Shown in pieces: positions 1 through 6,016 of a stretch of 6,113 nt of DNA. The stretch covers positions 1 to 6,113 of the forward strand of contig JAQICW010000550.1 in NCBI GenBank assembly GCA_027858355.1, given 5' to 3'. The notes below the pieces were generated by a model, which made no database searches, was not told the DNA's origin, and saw nothing but the letters and a program-made list of their open reading frames with translations. The translations under genes and the position numbers were made by a program. The stretch is from Desulfobacula sp. Lineage in GTDB: Bacteria > Desulfobacterota > Desulfobacteria > Desulfobacterales > Desulfobacteraceae. The stretch's first letter is position 1. Every line of letters begins with the position of its first letter.

Positions 1-1
1 T

Positions 2-34
2 GTTGAAAAAGCGAAACTGTTTACCCCAGAATAA
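2..34 (+). other. Possible C-terminal tail of an upstream gene
   Basis: One reading frame is open from the window edge to a TAA stop and reads VEKAKLFTPE. The composition is compatible with a protein tail, but eleven codons are far too few to recognise a family or to exclude chance. It is listed only because an upstream gene may end here. Confidence 0.15.
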
Positions 35-51
35 TTGAGTCATGAATGTGA

Positions 52-234
52 GTGAGTGAGCTTGAAAAACTCTCACACATTCACAACATCAATTATTCTG
101 AAAGGTACCAGATGAATCTCGCACCAAAGACTGCAAATCTTGTTTATACCAGATGTGGTATTTGGGAAAAATTTAAAAAGCCCGGACTGGCGAAAGAAGC
201 GCTCGGTATATTGGGGAATTTGACTCCTGTTTGA
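52..234 (+). CDS. Small unrecognised ORF, doubtful
   Basis: A 60-residue frame opens with GTG directly after an in-frame TGA and closes with TGA. I do not recognise the product. It is mildly basic, has no membrane segment, signal peptide or cysteine cluster, and ends in a small Gly/Leu-rich stretch (ALGILGNLTPV). There is no clear Shine-Dalgarno sequence ahead of the GTG. An internal ATG at 112 (MNLAPKTANL) is another possible start, also without a convincing ribosome site. It converges on alaE. It could be a fragment of a decayed gene or a chance frame. Confidence 0.2.
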   Translation: MSELEKLSHIHNINYSERYQMNLAPKTANLVYTRCGIWEKFKKPGLAKEALGILGNLTPV

Positions 235-291
235 TAATACCATAAGTAAACACCCAAGGGATTAGAGGGTAGTAAAAAATATTTTTATTCC

Positions 292-717
292 TTAAATTTT
301 TATTTTTTCTAAAACTTTTCGGCAAGAATCCATATAAAGACCGTAAGGTCGCCCGATAACAAGGCTCATGGTAGTAACAGTAACGCAGGCAACAATAATT
401 TGCTGAGGATTAGCGCCTATCCAATATAAAACAGCAATATACTGGGGGACCATGAAGGTTATAAATGCAACAATATCTACTAAAAGTCGAATACATTTTC
501 CTTTTTTCCCCGCATTAATCATAACAAGCAATCTATCACGATAAATACCGTAGGGTCTTGCGATTATAGCATTTAAAGGAATGGCCCATAGGCGTGATTG
601 AATGGATTGTTCAAAAGTCAAACCTGACAAAATGACTTCAACAAACATACCTACAATAAAAGCAAAACTTACTAATGCAAAAGTATCTGCTAATATATAT
701 GAACTATAGTTTCTCAA
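292..717 (-). CDS. alaE: AlaE-family L-alanine exporter
   Basis: This 141-residue integral membrane protein matches the AlaE (YgaW) family, which in E. coli exports L-alanine across the inner membrane by proton antiport; E. coli AlaE has 149 residues. Family landmarks are visible: ADTFA at 10-14, LSGLTFEQS at 30-38, SRLWAIP at 41-47, RPYGIYRD at 54-61, VDIVAFITF at 80-88, and a second RPYGLYMD at 123-130. Four hydrophobic segments fall at about 11-31, 43-56, 78-101 and 105-122. The start is an unusual TTG at 717: no ATG or GTG lies in frame before the upstream TAG, and TTAGGAG (complement of 727-733) sits 9 bases ahead. The gene overlaps the upstream tetR by 14 bases, so translation is probably coupled. 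The substrate is inferred from the family; another small neutral amino acid is possible. Confidence 0.88.
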   Translation of the reverse strand: MRNYSSYILADTFALVSFAFIVGMFVEVILSGLTFEQSIQSRLWAIPLNAIIARPYGIYRDRLLVMINAGKKGKCIRLLVDIVAFITFMVPQYIAVLYWIGANPQQIIVACVTVTTMSLVIGRPYGLYMDSCRKVLEKIKI

Positions 718-1321
718 TGTGGCTATCTCCTAAGTTATCGGTGCCTTCGTATTTTTCTGCCAAATTCTGAAAAAGCTCTATTGCTTCTTGGATTCGCTTT
801 GTTTCTCCTGACGCCAGATAATCCATCAGTACCCCCCTACAAGTTCCAATAATGAGCGTCGCCCAGGCAGTTTTCGAAGCGTTAGACAAATTAAATTTTT
901 TATCAAGTAAATTTTCAATAAATTCAATCCATTCGAAAAGAATTTTCTGAAAAAAATGAGAGAATTTTGTTTTGTCACGTAGGCACTGACCATAGATCTC
1001 CACAAAAACAGTTAATATTTTTGTCCTTGTGGGGGTTAGATACGCCGCCCAATTGAAGCCTATGAACTCTTTTAGAGTATAATATTGCCGTTCATTCAGG
1101 ATTGCTTCAAATCGGCACTTTTCTTTATGGCTGTATGATATAATCATTTCAGCAAACAAGTTTTCAACCGATCCGAAATGGTAAATTAGCATTCGGGCTG
1201 AGGTGTCTAATTGGTTGGCAACTTTCCTAAGGCTGAAGTCTTTAACCCCTATCTCGACAAATACTTCCAAACATTTTTCAATTAAATCTTCTTTTATCTT
1301 TGGGTCAACAGGTCGAGCCAT
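704..1321 (-). CDS. TetR-family transcriptional regulator
   Basis: This is a 205-residue one-component repressor. The N-terminal DNA-binding domain covers about residues 8-56, with the helix-turn-helix at 31-55 (LRKVANQLDTSARMLIYHFG and following). Residues 60-190 are helical and variable and should hold the ligand pocket and dimer interface. I chose the ATG at 1321 because AAGGAAAA lies just upstream. A GTG at 1345 in the same frame would add eight residues, but it falls inside the operator palindrome and probably at or before the transcription start. The gene is first in an operon with alaE, and its last codons contain the alaE ribosome site. The likely job is to repress itself and alaE until a ligand, possibly an amino acid or peptide, binds. 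The ligand cannot be read from the sequence. Confidence 0.9.
   Translation of the reverse strand: MARPVDPKIKEDLIEKCLEVFVEIGVKDFSLRKVANQLDTSARMLIYHFGSVENLFAEMIISYSHKEKCRFEAILNERQYYTLKEFIGFNWAAYLTPTRTKILTVFVEIYGQCLRDKTKFSHFFQKILFEWIEFIENLLDKKFNLSNASKTAWATLIIGTCRGVLMDYLASGETKRIQEAIELFQNLAEKYEGTDNLGDSHIEKL
727..733 (-). promoter_or_regulatory. alaE ribosome binding site inside tetR
   Basis: The complement reads TTAGGAG, with AGGAG 9 bases ahead of the TTG start of alaE. The site lies entirely within the regulator coding sequence. It is the main argument for accepting a TTG start. Confidence 0.7.
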
Positions 1322-1333
1322 GACTTTTCCTTT

Positions 1334-1357
1334 TTTTTGTAACACTTGTTACAAAAA
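1334..1357. promoter_or_regulatory. Palindromic operator, probable TetR-regulator site
   Basis: The sequence is a perfect inverted repeat: an 11-base arm TTTTTGTAACA, a CT centre, then TGTTACAAAAA. The core TGTAACA-CT-TGTTACA has the size and symmetry typical of TetR-family operators. It directly abuts the -10 hexamer of the tetR-alaE promoter and covers the expected transcription start, a position suited to repression. That the adjacent regulator binds here is inference. Confidence 0.75.
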
Positions 1358-1386
1358 CGATTAGTTCATTCAATCTTATAAGTCAA
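1358..1386 (-). promoter_or_regulatory. Promoter of the tetR-alaE operon
   Basis: On the minus strand there is a -35 TTGACT (complement of 1381-1386), a 17-base spacer, and a weaker -10 TAATCG (complement of 1358-1363). The -35 is near consensus and the spacing is ideal; the -10 is poor. Transcription would start near 1350-1352, within the palindrome, leaving a leader of about 30 bases before the ATG at 1321. Confidence 0.55.
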
Positions 1387-1488
1387 TAACTTTTGTCAGT
1401 CTTGATAAAAAGTAAAGATAAACGACTTAAATAAGAAACATTTGTATTTTTAGACGTTACAGCAGTGGAAGTCATTACTGTGTTTATC

Positions 1489-1572
1489 TATATGGGGTTT
1501 CGGCTGATAACCAACGGTGTCACTGGCATTTTAAAGACTCAGTCGAGACCGATTATTGGTACCCCCACATAT
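1489..1572. repeat. Imperfect inverted-repeat element, possibly structured
   Basis: The ends TATATGGGGT and ACCCCCACATAT are complementary apart from a two-base bulge. Inside, ACCAA-CGGT (1510-1518) pairs with ACCG-atta-TTGGT (1548-1560), leaving a central loop that contains GACTCAGTC. It could fold as a long bulged hairpin in RNA or single-stranded DNA. No promoter or T tract is clearly attached. It may be a small non-coding RNA, a miniature element, or chance. Confidence 0.25.
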
Positions 1573-1840
1573 TGTATCCCGCATTTTTTCAGATTTGAAT
1601 TTTTAATTCAATTTTTATAACCCTGCGTCAATAGTACAGGACAATTATTCAAATTCAAGTAGAATATATAAAAAACACAGCCCGCATTAACTTTTGCAAA
1701 AAACACGCCCTGTCGTCCAAACTCCCAATCCTGACATCTTTTTACCCTGTTTGATTTTGGACACCTGCAGTGGGTGGACATGGAAATAGAATAATTGCCC
1801 TTTTTTTCAGAAACAGCAAATGTCATTTAGTTTTACTTTT

Positions 1841-1871
1841 TTGATAATACTTTTTATAAAACATCTATACT
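1841..1871 (+). promoter_or_regulatory. Weak promoter candidate for the ParB relic
   Basis: TTGATA (1841-1846) and TATACT (1866-1871) resemble -35 and -10 hexamers, but the 19-base spacing is longer than optimal. The region is very AT-rich, so such matches are cheap. Confidence 0.25.
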
Positions 1872-2185
1872 TTTAAATCAGTACGATGAAATTTGTTTAT
1901 TTTTTCCAGGGGATTTGGATCATGCCAATAACAGATCATAAAAATTATTCTTTTTCTTTTTCCATGATAGACATTAAAAAAATTGATCCTTATCCCTATC
2001 AACACCGCAAATATTTTGATGAAAACAGTTTAAGAGAGCTTGGCGCAAGTTATGCAGGATGGATTGATTGAACCCATTATCGTCCGGCCGCAAAAAAATG
2101 AAAGGTTTCAGCTTATTGCAGACGAAAGAAGGCTCAGAGCAATGAAAGATTACACGGAGATGACGACTATCCAGGCAAAGATAGC

Positions 2186-2193
2186 AGACAGAC
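2186..2193 (+). repeat. 4-bp tandem duplication causing a frameshift
   Basis: AGAC is repeated twice in tandem. Removing one copy restores the continuous family reading ADIDDLQARR across segments 2 and 3 of the ParB relic. This is the clearest inactivating lesion and looks like replication slippage. Confidence 0.7.
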
Positions 2194-2427
2194 ATAGATG
2201 ATCTTCAGGCAAGAAGAATAAGTGCTGCAGAAAACCTTTTAAGAGAAGATTTATCAGCCATTATGTTGCGGCAACCATTGAAATCATTGATGTGGAAATG
2301 GGCAAAGAGCCTGAGTATTTGACGGTAGGGAAAACACCCCTTGAAAGGGTGGTAAAATTGCTGTCAAAGTTAGATTCCATAAGGCGGAGCAAGGAAAGGG
2401 GGACTGTCATTTTAGAGCCTGAAAAGA

Positions 2428-2455
2428 ACCTGTCCTACAAATATGTAGGACAGGT
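2428..2455. repeat. Perfect 12-bp inverted repeat (hairpin)
   Basis: ACCTGTCCTACA is followed by the loop AATA and then TGTAGGACAGGT, a perfect stem of twelve pairs. It lies in the ParB relic and is read as NLSYKYVGQV. The T run (2463-2468) begins seven bases after the stem, so a standard intrinsic terminator is not well supported. It could be a protein site, a structured element, or a relic of a transposon end. Confidence 0.7.
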
Positions 2456-2767
2456 AGAGTCAATTTTTCAAAATCTCCCGAAACCCTTGGAATGGCGGTC
2501 TTTTTTGGCTCATGACCTAATTTTATTAACCGACATTCCCTCAATAGTTCAAACCGCATCTGTAAAACATGGCCTGAACAAAGCAAAGATATAAAAATCA
2601 TATCTGGGCAAAAGCGCTGGCAAGGCTTGAACAGGTGTCTGACAACGAAAAGGTTTTTGGCAAATATGGTAAGCAAAATGCAGGAAAATAGTTCCAGAAT
2701 AAATGTCAATCAATTCAGCCCCGGGGAAGAAATGATCAGTCCTAACATGTAGAGACTCGATTTAAAA

Positions 2768-4111
2768 TTATTTCATGAGAAATATTCTTAGATCCATGAC
2801 ATTTGTATTGGTGGGACCGGTTATGATTAGATCATCCAGTTTATTAAAAAAATTATATGAATCATGGGCTGTTAAAAACTTTTTTGCAGATATTCCAAGA
2901 TTCTGGGCTTTTTCAAGGGTATTGCCATCGGCAATTGCCCCTGCTGCATCTGTTGGGCCGTCTGTACCATCTGTTCCAATGGAAAGCACAACCATATCTT
3001 CTCCTGCAATCTCAATGGCAGATGCCAGTACAAATTCCTGATTTCGCCCTCCAAGGCCATGATTGTTCATGGTGACGGTTGTTTCCCCTCCTGAAATAAT
3101 GCATGCTGGTAATGGTACAGGGTTGCCTGTTTTAAGAGCCTCCTTTGCTAGGGCTGCATGCATCTTTGCAATCTCCCTTGTCTCTCCTTCAATCAAAGAA
3201 GATAAAATAATTGTGTTATATCCCAATGATTGAGCCTTGTCCCTGGCATGGATCAATGTATTAAAATTGTTCCCGATAATCAGATTTGTAACTCTTTTAA
3301 AACAAGGTTCGCCGGGCTTAGGGGTTTCAGGAATTTCACCGTTACATCCTTTATTAATATGATTCAGGATATTTTGGGGCAGTTTTAAGGAAATATTATA
3401 TGATTCTATGATATTTTTACAATCTTCAAAAGTGCCTGTGTCGGGAACTGTAAGGCCTGAAGCAATGATATCAAGATCATCACCCACAACATCGGACAGG
3501 ATCAAAGAAATAATTGTTGCTGGAAAAGCAGCCCTGGCAAGTCCTCCACCCTTGATAAGGGAAAGATGCTTGCGGATTGTATTTATTTCATGGATTCTGG
3601 CTCCGCAGGAAAGCAGAATCTGGGTTGTCTCCTGTTTTTCAGCCAGGGATATGCAGTCACATGGTAAAGGTGAAAGCGCAGACCCGCCACCTGAAATAAG
3701 ACAGAATATCAGGGTTTTTTCATGGGCATTTTTTGCCATGTCAAAAAGTTTTTTTGCCCCAATCTTTCCATTTTCATCGGGAATAGGGTGGCCAGCCTCT
3801 ATCAATTCAATGGTTTCAAGGCTTGCAATATGATCATATTTTACGATTATACTTCCATGGGAGATTCTTGAACCCAGGATGTTTTCAAGTTCCCCAGCCA
3901 TGGCAGCGCAGGCTTTGCCTGCTCCAATAACAACGATTTCTTCAAACTCTGTAAGATCAAATGTGATATCTGCCACTATAAGTATATTTTTACAAAGTTT
4001 TAAATGACTGTTGATTGCAATGGCTGGATCTGCCGATAAAAGCCCGGAAAGGAAAATAGCTTTGGCATCTTTTCTTAGCTCTGAAAAATCATTCTTTTGT
4101 ACTTTAGACAT
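2768..4111 (-). CDS. Glycerate 2-kinase (MOFRL family)
   Basis: This 447-residue cytoplasmic enzyme belongs to the class II glycerate kinase / TtuD-GckA family, which phosphorylates D-glycerate with ATP to 2-phosphoglycerate. Older annotations call it hydroxypyruvate reductase. The large N-terminal DUF4147 domain spans about 10-245, with GAGKA at 63-67, HPIPDE at 108-113, SGGGSAL at 140-146, KHLSLIKGGGLA at 181-192 and SDVVGDD at 206-212. The C-terminal MOFRL domain covers about 335-440, with SGGETTVT (340-347), GLGGRNQE (352-359), GTDGTDGPTDAAGA (379-392) and TGPTNTNVMDL (431-441). All signature motifs are intact and the length is normal. The ATG at 4111 has AGGA eight bases upstream. It lies 45 bases after larA on the same strand, so the two are probably co-transcribed, and it converges on the ParB relic. 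It probably feeds 2-phosphoglycerate into lower glycolysis. Confidence 0.92.
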   Translation of the reverse strand: MSKVQKNDFSELRKDAKAIFLSGLLSADPAIAINSHLKLCKNILIVADITFDLTEFEEIVVIGAGKACAAMAGELENILGSRISHGSIIVKYDHIASLETIELIEAGHPIPDENGKIGAKKLFDMAKNAHEKTLIFCLISGGGSALSPLPCDCISLAEKQETTQILLSCGARIHEINTIRKHLSLIKGGGLARAAFPATIISLILSDVVGDDLDIIASGLTVPDTGTFEDCKNIIESYNISLKLPQNILNHINKGCNGEIPETPKPGEPCFKRVTNLIIGNNFNTLIHARDKAQSLGYNTIILSSLIEGETREIAKMHAALAKEALKTGNPVPLPACIISGGETTVTMNNHGLGGRNQEFVLASAIEIAGEDMVVLSIGTDGTDGPTDAAGAIADGNTLEKAQNLGISAKKFLTAHDSYNFFNKLDDLIITGPTNTNVMDLRIFLMK

Positions 4112-4156
4112 CTATTTATTCCTATATTTAAATTTTTAAATTTAAAATCCAATATT

Positions 4157-5446
4157 TTATTGATTGTCTTTCCCATAAATCGGGATGACATAGGGTCCTT
4201 CAGGAATCACTGCTAATTTTTTATTGCCTGATCTTTCCATGGATTCACGAATCATTTTTTGTAAATTGGAAATATTATTCACGCAGGTATATTTTTTGTC
4301 TTTTTCTGAAAGTTCTGGGGCAAACAAATGGATGTTTCCCAGACCCATGGGTTTTAACTGCATTTCAGTCTGCCATTCATCAATCTGGGCATATTTCTGT
4401 GATTTCAATCTTTCAAGAAATCGTTCATTACCAAGTTTGGATAAAAGTTTCTGGGCATTCACATACTCATCTGACCCCATGCCCTCGGAACATTCTGATA
4501 CAACAATTATATCTCCGCTTGGAGTGAGTATATCCATGGCTGTAACCATTGATTTTACAGTCTGGTAATAGGTTTTATCCAAAGGGTATCCTCCAGCGCT
4601 GGTGACAATTGTAGAAAATTTTTCCGGAACAATCACTTCTGCATATAATTTCAAATATTGAATTGCCCTGGCATGGCTTTTCTCAATATCACCAAAATTT
4701 ACAAAGGAAAGGTTTCTTTTTTCGTCAATCACAACATTAACCGCAAACAAATCAGATAATTTTCTTATGCCCTCAAGCTGAAATTCATGGAAGGGATTTC
4801 CCTTAAGATTGCAGGTTATTGATCCTGGATGTTCAAGGAATTCTGCAGTATGGAACCCTGTAATGGTTTGATGGTGAGCGACTCCTGGGACAACAAGCTT
4901 TCTTCCTCCTGAATAGCCTGCCATGAAATGGGGTTCCACAAGTCCGATTACAATCTTGAGATCAGCCATGGCAAAACGCTTGTCTATTTTTATGGGAAGG
5001 CCTGATTTTGAAGTACACAGGGTAACATGATCTTCATCATTTCTTGCATAATGATTCTCCACCCTGACCATTTCAAGAACTTTTTTACTGCCCACAATTT
5101 CTAAAAGCTCATCTCCCTTATTGGGCCTGTGCAGACCCGTGGCAACAAGGACATTGATACACTCTTTTTTAATTCCTGCTGTTACCAGCCTTTCAATTAA
5201 TTGCGGAAGTATAAGCCCATTGGGAACAGGTCTTGTAATATCACAGATCAATATACATGCAGAAGATTTATCTTTTGCTGCATCTTCCAATGATCCTGAT
5301 TCATCTCCTTTAGAAAAAGCCTTGGATATGGCCGTCAAAGGGTCATCAATTACCGGCATATTCTGTTTTTCTATGACCGTTACTTTCCAGTCCTTATCAA
5401 GACTGATCCCAAGATCTGTTTTGCCGTAATTTATAGAAATATCCAT
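4157..5446 (-). CDS. larA: LarA-like nickel-dependent 2-hydroxyacid racemase
   Basis: This 429-residue protein belongs to the LarA (DUF2088) superfamily, which interconverts the C2 configuration of 2-hydroxyacids with a nickel-pincer nucleotide bound to a lysine. Residues aligning with Lactobacillus plantarum LarA are all present: D69 and R72 (DITRPVPN), H106 (TGLHRP), H173 and the cofactor lysine K183 (EPHFMAGYSGGRKLVVPG), nickel ligand H199 (GFHT), and Q295 and K298 (YYQTVKSM). The length matches the family (about 424). The ATG at 5446 has only a weak ribosome site (ACAGG, about 9 bases upstream). The cofactor genes larB, larC and larE are not in the window and must be elsewhere. Substrates differ widely within the superfamily. 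The downstream glycerate kinase makes glycerate or a related short hydroxyacid a reasonable guess, while lactate remains possible. Confidence 0.88.
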   Translation of the reverse strand: MDISINYGKTDLGISLDKDWKVTVIEKQNMPVIDDPLTAISKAFSKGDESGSLEDAAKDKSSACILICDITRPVPNGLILPQLIERLVTAGIKKECINVLVATGLHRPNKGDELLEIVGSKKVLEMVRVENHYARNDEDHVTLCTSKSGLPIKIDKRFAMADLKIVIGLVEPHFMAGYSGGRKLVVPGVAHHQTITGFHTAEFLEHPGSITCNLKGNPFHEFQLEGIRKLSDLFAVNVVIDEKRNLSFVNFGDIEKSHARAIQYLKLYAEVIVPEKFSTIVTSAGGYPLDKTYYQTVKSMVTAMDILTPSGDIIVVSECSEGMGSDEYVNAQKLLSKLGNERFLERLKSQKYAQIDEWQTEMQLKPMGLGNIHLFAPELSEKDKKYTCVNNISNLQKMIRESMERSGNKKLAVIPEGPYVIPIYGKDNQ

Positions 5447-5505
5447 TGTATAAAACCTGTTATTTTTAAGTTTTCAGACCCAGGTACAGTCTTCAAGTTT
5501 AAGCT

Positions 5506-5535
5506 TGACCTTCAGGCTTGAGTGTGACCTTCAGG
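5506..5535. repeat. Direct repeats upstream of larA
   Basis: TGACCTTCAGG occurs at 5506-5516 and again at 5525-5535, a 19-base period close to two helical turns. Each copy holds the small palindrome CCT-TC-AGG. A third, weaker resemblance (AGTCTTCAAG, 5489-5498) follows towards larA. They may bind a dimeric regulator of larA and the kinase gene. Confidence 0.5.
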
Positions 5536-5567
5536 TTATCAGCTCCATAATTCTAAGGCAAGCTCAT

Positions 5568-5596
5568 ATTATAAATCTGGTTTATGTTTGACTATT
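5568..5596 (-). promoter_or_regulatory. Possible promoter of larA-glycerate kinase
   Basis: The minus strand carries a perfect -10 TATAAT (complement of 5568-5573), but no good -35 lies 16-18 bases upstream; ATAGTC or AATAGT are the nearest. If used, the transcript would start near 5561 and have a leader of about 115 bases containing the direct repeats. An activator could compensate for the poor -35. Confidence 0.3.
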
Positions 5597-5616
5597 TATT
5601 TATTAATAAATATACT
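5588..5616 (+). promoter_or_regulatory. Near-consensus promoter of the ferredoxin oxidoreductase operon
   Basis: TTGACT (5588-5593), a 17-base spacer and TATACT (5611-5616) make a strong sigma70-type promoter. Transcription should start around 5623, giving a leader of about 105 bases before the ferredoxin ATG. The spacer holds a perfect 16-bp AT palindrome (5597-5612) that overlaps the -10 and could be an operator, though an AT-only palindrome may be chance. Confidence 0.65.
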
Positions 5617-5728
5617 AATCGGATTGAAAATTTTTATTGTAAGGAATCCTGTTTAAATGTAGGCATTAAGGATCTTGACAGAAAACTTAAGTCATCCTGG
5701 AAACGGTTGCAAAATAAGGAGTATTTAC

Positions 5729-5953
5729 ATGTCGTACCAACATATTATTGATTCTGAACGATGCAAGGGATGCGGGCTTTGTGTCAATGTCTGCCCCAAG
5801 AATGTTCTTGAGATCACAAAGAAGGTAAATGCAAAAGGGCATTTCCCAGTATTTCAGGCAAGACCTGATGACTGCATCCATTGCACCATGTGCTGTATCA
5901 TGTGCCCGGATGTTGCCATCAATATCGTTGAAATCGAAAACGTGAACCCATAA
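5729..5953 (+). CDS. 2-oxoacid:ferredoxin oxidoreductase, delta (ferredoxin) subunit
   Basis: This 74-residue protein carries two [4Fe-4S] cluster motifs: C12-x2-C15-x2-C18-x3-C22-P and C49-x2-C52-x2-C55-x3-C59-P, each cysteine donating partly to the opposite cluster as in bacterial 2[4Fe-4S] ferredoxins. An additional cysteine, C56, sits beside the second motif. As the KorD/VorD-type subunit it would pass electrons from thiamine-diphosphate-dependent oxidation of a 2-oxoacid to external ferredoxin. The ATG at 5729 has AAGGAG seven bases ahead; an in-frame TTG at 5675 would add 18 residues but lacks such a site. The alpha subunit gene follows after 63 bases, and this delta-alpha order is usual for such operons. 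It diverges from larA. Which 2-oxoacid is used cannot be told from this subunit. Confidence 0.85.
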   Translation: MSYQHIIDSERCKGCGLCVNVCPKNVLEITKKVNAKGHFPVFQARPDDCIHCTMCCIMCPDVAINIVEIENVNP

Positions 5954-6016
5954 AAACTAAAACCCTGTATAAAAACCCATGATTATTAAGGGTGAAAGAA
6001 TTTAAGGATAAAAATA

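Larger units (their letters stand above)
1387..1885. other. Gene-free AT-rich intergenic stretch
   Basis: No reading frame here has both a recognisable product and a ribosome site. It contains a possible folded element (1489-1572), a short AT-only hairpin (arms 1595-1601 and 1605-1611) followed by a T run, and a weak promoter candidate ahead of the ParB relic. A 72-codon minus-strand frame at 1608-1826 has no ribosome site and no recognisable sequence, so I do not call it. The stretch next to a broken gene may itself be debris of a lost insertion. Confidence 0.5.
1922..2691 (+). pseudogene. ParB/Spo0J-like protein gene, broken by frameshifts
   Basis: The family sequence continues through four frames. 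Segment 1 runs from ATG 1922 (ribosome site AGGGGA at 1908-1913) with IDPYPYQHRKYFDENSL, typical of ParB N-terminal domains. Segment 2 starts near 2052 with MQDGLIEPIIVRPQKN and ends at TGA 2199. Segment 3 starts near 2191 with DDLQARRISAAENLLRED. Segment 4 starts near 2262 with YVAATIEIIDVEMG and continues through KLDSIRRSKERG and LPKPLEWRSF to TAA 2592. A last remnant, KALARLEQVSDNEKVFGKYG, lies at 2611-2691. An intact protein would be about 255 residues. The usual GERR motif of the ParB box reads DERR. Such proteins bind DNA in partition or regulation. With three or four disruptions it is almost certainly non-functional, though segment 4 (100 residues from 2292) might still be translated. 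No parA neighbour is present. Confidence 0.85.

Noticed and set aside
275..286. AAAAATATTTTT palindrome downstream of alaE as terminator
   Set aside because: No G-C stem; ordinary in such AT-rich DNA. An adjacent CACCC...GGGT pairing is only four to five bases.
1322..1345. GTG at 1345 as the tetR start
   Set aside because: It lies inside the operator palindrome and near or upstream of the expected transcript start, while the ATG at 1321 has a good ribosome site.
1595..1616. AT hairpin followed by T residues as a terminator
   Set aside because: The stem has a single G-C pair out of seven, and no gene ends nearby on the plus strand.
1608..1826. 72-codon minus-strand reading frame
   Set aside because: No ribosome site, unrecognisable sequence, cysteine/aromatic-rich in a way typical of chance frames in AT-rich DNA.
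3408..3833. 141-codon plus-strand frame opposite the kinase gene
   Set aside because: Antisense shadow of a well-supported gene with no ribosome site or recognisable product; likewise the frames at 2775-3075, 4224-4568 and 5121-5429.
5675..5728. TTG at 5675 as the ferredoxin start
   Set aside because: The added 18 residues are not ferredoxin-like and there is no ribosome site, whereas AAGGAG precedes the ATG at 5729.
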